Origin: Bacteroidales bacterium
GTDB lineage: Bacteria > Bacteroidota > Bacteroidia > Bacteroidales > DTU049
Assembly (NCBI GenBank): GCA_030017935.1
Contig: JASEGF010000065.1
Span: forward strand, 1 to 9,976
Reading direction: 5' to 3'
Length of the DNA: 9,976 bases
Shown: positions 6,662-9,976 of the stretch, piece by piece
How the letters are laid out: each line of letters starts with the position of its first letter
How positions within the stretch are numbered: the first letter of the stretch is position 1
Notes under the pieces: model-generated
The model's database searches: none
Told to the model about the DNA's origin: nothing
Seen by the model: only the letters and a program-made list of their open reading frames with translations
Made by a program: the position numbers and the translations under genes

Positions 6662-7447
6662 CTACTTATAAGCTATTTGATTTTTGTGTTTTAGTCTATT
6701 ATTTGCTATCATTAAGCTAAACTCGAACAGTAAATACAAAGGAGCTGTCATTATCGTTAATGATATAGGATCGCCGCCTGGTGTTATGTATGCTGCTAGG
6801 ATTAATATAATTAGAAAAATAATTTTCCTTTGTTTTTTTAATGTATTAATAGAAACTAAATTGAATTTTATTAGAAAATATATGATTATTGGCAATTCAA
6901 AAACTAATCCTAATAAAACTAATAATGTCGTAAAAGTAGTAAAATAGGAATCTAAAGTGAATTGATTTATTACTCTAGCACTCACTTGATAATTATAGAA
7001 AAAATTGATAGTTAATGGGATGATTATAAAGTAGCTAAAAAGTGTCCCGATTATAAAAAGCAAAATGGAATTGACTAGTATTTTTATAGCACTTTTTTTT
7101 TCATAATCATATAATCCTGGTTTAACAAATAGCCATAATTCCCATATAATATAGGGAAATGCAAGGAATAAACTGATAAGAAATGATATGGAGATATGTT
7201 TAATAAATTGGCCACTGATAGTGAGGTTTTGTAAATCTATAAAATAATTAAAATTACATATGTTAGATTTTGGGAAAAAATGACAGATAAATTGATATGT
7301 AATAAAATCTTTATTTAATGGACCAAAAAGCATGGTATCAAATAAAAAAGATTTGAAGCTAAAAACGATTAACATCAAACTGATGACAACAATAATGATT
7401 CTAAATAATCTTTTTCGAAGTTCCTCAATATGATCCCAGAATTGCAT
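6662..7447 (-). CDS. tatC: Sec-independent protein translocase TatC
   Basis: A 261-residue six-helix inner-membrane protein, the receptor of the twin-arginine pathway that binds RR signal peptides and recruits TatA to export folded proteins. Family marks are the cytoplasmic N-terminal FWDHIEELRKRL (3-14), the block FPYIIWELWLFVKPGLY (97-113) with Glu103 for signal-peptide recognition, the intramembrane Glu184 in FELP, and ITPGGDP (221-227). Hydrophobic segments lie near 15-36, 83-108, 123-150, 168-190, 208-221 and 228-247. The first periplasmic loop (about 37-82) is long and has two cysteines (55 and 64), as in other Bacteroidota TatC as I recall them. The start codon is 8 bases after the tatA stop, so both genes share a transcript. 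No tatB-like gene is present. Confidence 0.96.
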   Translation of the reverse strand: MQFWDHIEELRKRLFRIIIVVISLMLIVFSFKSFLFDTMLFGPLNKDFITYQFICHFFPKSNICNFNYFIDLQNLTISGQFIKHISISFLISLFLAFPYIIWELWLFVKPGLYDYEKKSAIKILVNSILLFIIGTLFSYFIIIPLTINFFYNYQVSARVINQFTLDSYFTTFTTLLVLLGLVFELPIIIYFLIKFNLVSINTLKKQRKIIFLIILILAAYITPGGDPISLTIMTAPLYLLFEFSLMIANNRLKHKNQIAYK

Positions 7448-7455
7448 AAAAGCAG

Positions 7456-7665
7456 TTAACCAGCTGGATTATTATCTTTATGATCATTACCTTTATTATC
7501 GGTGTTTAGATCATTTTCTATGTCATCTTTGCCTTTTTTAAATTCACTAACACCTTTTCCTAAAGATCGCATTAATTCAGGAATTTTTTTGCCTCCAAAT
7601 AATATTATAACTATCACCAAGATGATTATCCATTCAGTAGATGTAATTAACCCAATAAAAACCAT
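7456..7665 (-). CDS. tatA: Sec-independent protein translocase TatA (TatA/E family)
   Basis: A small single-span membrane protein that forms the Tat export pore with TatC. The N-terminal transmembrane helix (EWIIILVIVIILF) leads through the hinge FGGKKIPEL into the amphipathic helix MRSLGKGVSEFKKG. An Asp/Asn/Lys-rich polar tail follows. The start chosen here gives 69 residues beginning MVFIGLITSTEW, the normal TatA form with only a few residues before the helix. The same frame is open to an ATG at 7707, giving 83 residues, but that would add 14 residues and place the start directly against the T-run of a terminator. It is the only TatA/B-type gene next to tatC, consistent with the two-component TatAC systems of this phylum. 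Gene identity is firm; the start is about 65% likely. Confidence 0.92.
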   Translation of the reverse strand: MVFIGLITSTEWIIILVIVIILFGGKKIPELMRSLGKGVSEFKKGKDDIENDLNTDNKGNDHKDNNPAG

Positions 7666-7707
7666 GAATATAAAATTTGAAGCTAAATTAAATAAATTTT
7701 TTGACAT

Positions 7708-7741
7708 AAAAAAAGGCTAATAATTTATTAGCCTTTTTTTT
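7708..7741 (-). terminator. rho-independent terminator after the OmpA-family gene, bidirectional in form
   Basis: The stem GGCTAATA (7715-7722) pairs with TATTAGCC (7726-7733) across a 3-base loop. It is flanked by seven A at 7708-7714 and eight T at 7734-7741, so either strand ends the hairpin with a U-run. On the minus strand it lies 15 bases after the OmpA-family stop codon and should end that transcript. This separates the OmpA unit from tatAC, which must then have its own promoter or depend on readthrough. No clear tatA promoter was found. Confidence 0.88.
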
Positions 7742-7755
7742 ATTTTTAAATAAAA

Positions 7756-9798
7756 TCACTTAGCTTCTAATATTTTGAATTCTACACGTCTATTAAGTTG
7801 ACGACCTTCTTCTGTATCATTAGGAGCTATTGGTTTATCAAATCCATAACCCATATATGATAATCTAGACCTTTCTATGCCGTGTTCTATTAAATAATCA
7901 ACTACAGCTTTTGCTCTAGATTCTGATAATTTTTGATTGTAAGCAGCAGAGCCAATATTATCAGTATGTCCAGATATTTCTATCTTTATATTTGGATTAT
8001 CATTCATTAATTTTATTAAATTTTCTAGTTCTGTTTTTGATTCTGGCCTTATTGTTGCTTTATCAAAATCAAAGAAGATATTTCTCAATACTATCGATTG
8101 ACCTATTTTTATTGGTTTTAGATAAATATCTTTTTGTATTTCTTGGTATTGAGCATTCTCTGGAATAACAAAGTTTTCAGAATGGAAAAGATAACCTTCT
8201 TTTTTAACAGCTATACCGTAATTTTTTCCACTAGGTAAAGATACTAAGTATCTACCTGTTTGTGCGTTAGAAGTGAAAACTGCTAATTCTTCATTTTTTT
8301 CATTATCTGTTAGGACTATTTGTGCTTCTAAAGGTTTTTTAGTATCTTCATCATAGATAAAACCTTTTAATAATGTTAAAGAAGGGGTTTCTATTGTTAT
8401 GGCAGATTCTATTTTGATTTCTTGTACTGGTTTTGTTTTATAAGCTATTAGATTATCTTCAGTAGAAGGGTTCATCGGTTTATCAATAATGAAAGTAATC
8501 ATAAAAATGTCTTGATCACCAATAGTTCCTTTTCGTGAAGAACTAAAATATGCTCTTTGTCCAGAAGATGACAATACGAAATAAAGGTCATCATCAGCAG
8601 TATTTATAGGAACGCCCAAATTTTCTGGTTTACTCCAATACCCATCTTTATAAGTAGATTTGAAAATATCATATCCTCCCATACTATTATGTCCTTGAGA
8701 GCTAAAGTATAAAGTACGTCCGTCTGGATGAATAAAAACAGCTTCTTCATCATAAGGAGTATTTAGCTCACGGATGTTTTTTACCTCTGACCATTTACCT
8801 TTACTATTTTTATATGCTACCCATATATCTCTACCACCTACACCATCAGGTCTATCTGAGATAAAATATAAAGTACGTCCATCTGGTCCTAAAGATGCAC
8901 TTGACTCATGAGCTTTAGTATTTATTATTTTGGGTAATGGAGAAGGTTTCACCCATTTATCTCCTTTAAGCACACATTCATAAATATCTCCACCATTATC
9001 ACCTTTATAAATATATAAAGTTTGACCATCAGGGCTAAGGCCTATAGATGCATCATGAAATTTACTATTTAATGGTTTTTCTGGTTGGGATAATTTCCAA
9101 TCATTCCCTGATTTAGTAGCCATGAAAATATCTTCATAATATTTATTGTCTATTGGATCACGTTTACCACCAGTAGTGTTTGGTCTGCGACTAGTGAAAA
9201 ATAATATTTCTTCATCAGCACTAATTACAGGAGTATAGTCTGGATAGATAGTATTTATATTAGATCCCATATTGTCTATGAAAACTTTTGTTTTCTTTGT
9301 TAATAATTCTTTACCATTTTCACACTCTTCTATATATTTATCCAGTTCTTTACCTCTATCGGCAAACTCTTTAGGTGACAATCTACGTTTAAATTCATTG
9401 TAATTTTCAATAGCTTTATCAAATTGATGATTTAGATGATAGGCTCTACCTAAATAATAGGAAAGTTCATAATTAACTTGAGGATTAATTTGTTTGGCTT
9501 TTTCTAAATGTTCTAATCCTAATTGTTTATCTGTAGTAAATATGTAACATATGCCAATTTTATAATTTAAATCAGCATTATTAGGGTTTATTTTATTGGC
9601 TTCTAGGTAATATGTTAAAGCATCTATATATCTGCCTTTGCCCATTGCGAATAATTTGTCACCTTCTTTTATATTTTTATTAGCTTCTTTTAATTGTTTT
9701 TTGTCTGTAATGTGATTTTTATCAAAAGGTGTATCTACCTGGCTATAGCCAATAGTAGTTATTAATGTCATTATAATTAGAAATGTTATCTTTTTCAT
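7756..9798 (-). CDS. secreted TPR / PD40 beta-propeller / CRD / OmpA multidomain envelope protein (PorE-like)
   Basis: A 680-residue exported protein. A signal peptide (MKKITFLIIMTLITTIGYS) is probably cut before Gln20. Then come TPR-like helices (about 40-140), a propeller of five PD40-type blades with SPDG-TLYF and GG-DIF motifs (about 185-432), a carboxypeptidase-regulatory-like beta domain (about 475-562) and a C-terminal OmpA domain (about 569-680). The OmpA domain has the peptidoglycan-binding signature: Asp613 in GHTDN and Arg628 in LSESRA. This is the domain order of PorE (PG1058) of the Porphyromonas gingivalis type IX secretion system, which tethers that machine to peptidoglycan. 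Unlike PorE, no lipobox cysteine is visible, so it is probably soluble in the periplasm. Paralogs of this architecture are common in Bacteroidota, so a T9SS role is only suggested. The ATG at 9798 is preferred to an in-frame TTG at 9807. It follows a TPR gene by 12 bases. Confidence 0.92.
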   Translation of the reverse strand: MKKITFLIIMTLITTIGYSQVDTPFDKNHITDKKQLKEANKNIKEGDKLFAMGKGRYIDALTYYLEANKINPNNADLNYKIGICYIFTTDKQLGLEHLEKAKQINPQVNYELSYYLGRAYHLNHQFDKAIENYNEFKRRLSPKEFADRGKELDKYIEECENGKELLTKKTKVFIDNMGSNINTIYPDYTPVISADEEILFFTSRRPNTTGGKRDPIDNKYYEDIFMATKSGNDWKLSQPEKPLNSKFHDASIGLSPDGQTLYIYKGDNGGDIYECVLKGDKWVKPSPLPKIINTKAHESSASLGPDGRTLYFISDRPDGVGGRDIWVAYKNSKGKWSEVKNIRELNTPYDEEAVFIHPDGRTLYFSSQGHNSMGGYDIFKSTYKDGYWSKPENLGVPINTADDDLYFVLSSSGQRAYFSSSRKGTIGDQDIFMITFIIDKPMNPSTEDNLIAYKTKPVQEIKIESAITIETPSLTLLKGFIYDEDTKKPLEAQIVLTDNEKNEELAVFTSNAQTGRYLVSLPSGKNYGIAVKKEGYLFHSENFVIPENAQYQEIQKDIYLKPIKIGQSIVLRNIFFDFDKATIRPESKTELENLIKLMNDNPNIKIEISGHTDNIGSAAYNQKLSESRAKAVVDYLIEHGIERSRLSYMGYGFDKPIAPNDTEEGRQLNRRVEFKILEAK

Positions 9799-9810
9799 AG
9801 CTATCAAATT

Positions 9811-9976
9811 TTATTTATTGCACAATTGTTTATAATAAAAGTCTGCAGAACTAATGCCTAAATCGGCAGCTTTTTTCCAATCTTCACAGGCACCGCTCAT
9901 GTTTCTAAGCATTTCTTTTGTATTAGCTCTATTCAAATATGCAATAGCATAATTACTATCTAGCTCGATAGCTTTA
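9811..9976 (-). CDS. TPR-repeat protein, C-terminal fragment (runs off the right edge)
   Basis: The last 54 codons of a minus-strand gene whose start lies beyond the window; the TAA stop is at 9813-9811. The peptide reads as tetratricopeptide helices: AIELDSNYAIAYLNRAN, then MSGACEDWKKAADLGI, and a short tail ending in KQLCNK. GACxDWKKAAxLG is a very common TPR form in Bacteroidota proteins. The stop is 12 bases before the ATG of the OmpA-family gene with no promoter or terminator between, so the two are probably one operon and may act in the same envelope complex. Full length and N-terminal domains are unknown. Confidence 0.8.
   Translation of the reverse strand, partial: KAIELDSNYAIAYLNRANTKEMLRNMSGACEDWKKAADLGISSADFYYKQLCNK

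Noticed and set aside
6684..6947. 87-codon plus-strand open frame opposite tatC
   Set aside because: It mirrors the C-terminal half of an intact tatC. Its hydrophobic look comes from the complement of membrane-helix codons.
7502..7720. 72-codon plus-strand open frame opposite tatA, ending in the terminator stem
   Set aside because: It is antisense to tatA throughout and has no family resemblance.

Overview
The window is a very AT-rich stretch (well over two thirds A+T by eye) with the gene content of a Bacteroidota chromosome. It carries a Bacteroidota-type serine palmitoyltransferase, a minimal TatA/TatC pair whose TatC has the long first periplasmic loop of that phylum, and a TPR / beta-propeller / carboxypeptidase-regulatory / OmpA envelope protein of the PorE type. 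Several genes have A-rich leaders without a Shine-Dalgarno sequence, and three sites match the TAnnTTTG -7 element of Bacteroidota sigma-ABfr. The genus cannot be decided from this window. No insertion sequence, phage gene, CRISPR array, tRNA or rRNA was seen.

Layout, left to right. A short non-coding edge holds a possible promoter for a gene leaving on the minus strand, then a perfect 20-bp stem-loop that overlaps the stop codon of clpC (minus strand, 109-2715). A 296-bp AT-rich divergent region separates clpC from a plus-strand three-gene cassette: serine palmitoyltransferase (3012-4211), a large double-GNAT-fold protein (4256-5383) and an epimerase-like short-chain dehydrogenase (5380-6366, overlapping its neighbour by 4 bp). 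A 295-bp convergent region without genes follows. Then come, all on the minus strand, tatC (6662-7447), tatA (7456-7665, frame open to 7707), a strong rho-independent terminator (7708-7741), the PorE-like OmpA protein (7756-9798), and the C-terminal end of a TPR protein that enters from the right edge (9811-9976).

The most interesting part is the 3012-6366 cassette. Its three proteins match the three steps of bacterial ceramide synthesis worked out in Caulobacter (Spt, the GNAT-fold ceramide synthase bCerS, and the epimerase-like reductase CerR). The sequence therefore supports a compact dihydroceramide operon: condensation of serine with acyl-CoA, N-acylation, and reduction of the 3-keto group. 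The clpC, tat and OmpA genes are separate transcription units concerned with protein quality control, export of folded proteins and the cell envelope. Three start codons were moved from the longest possible frame: spt and the OmpA gene begin at ATG rather than at an upstream TTG, and tatA probably begins 42 bases inside its open frame.
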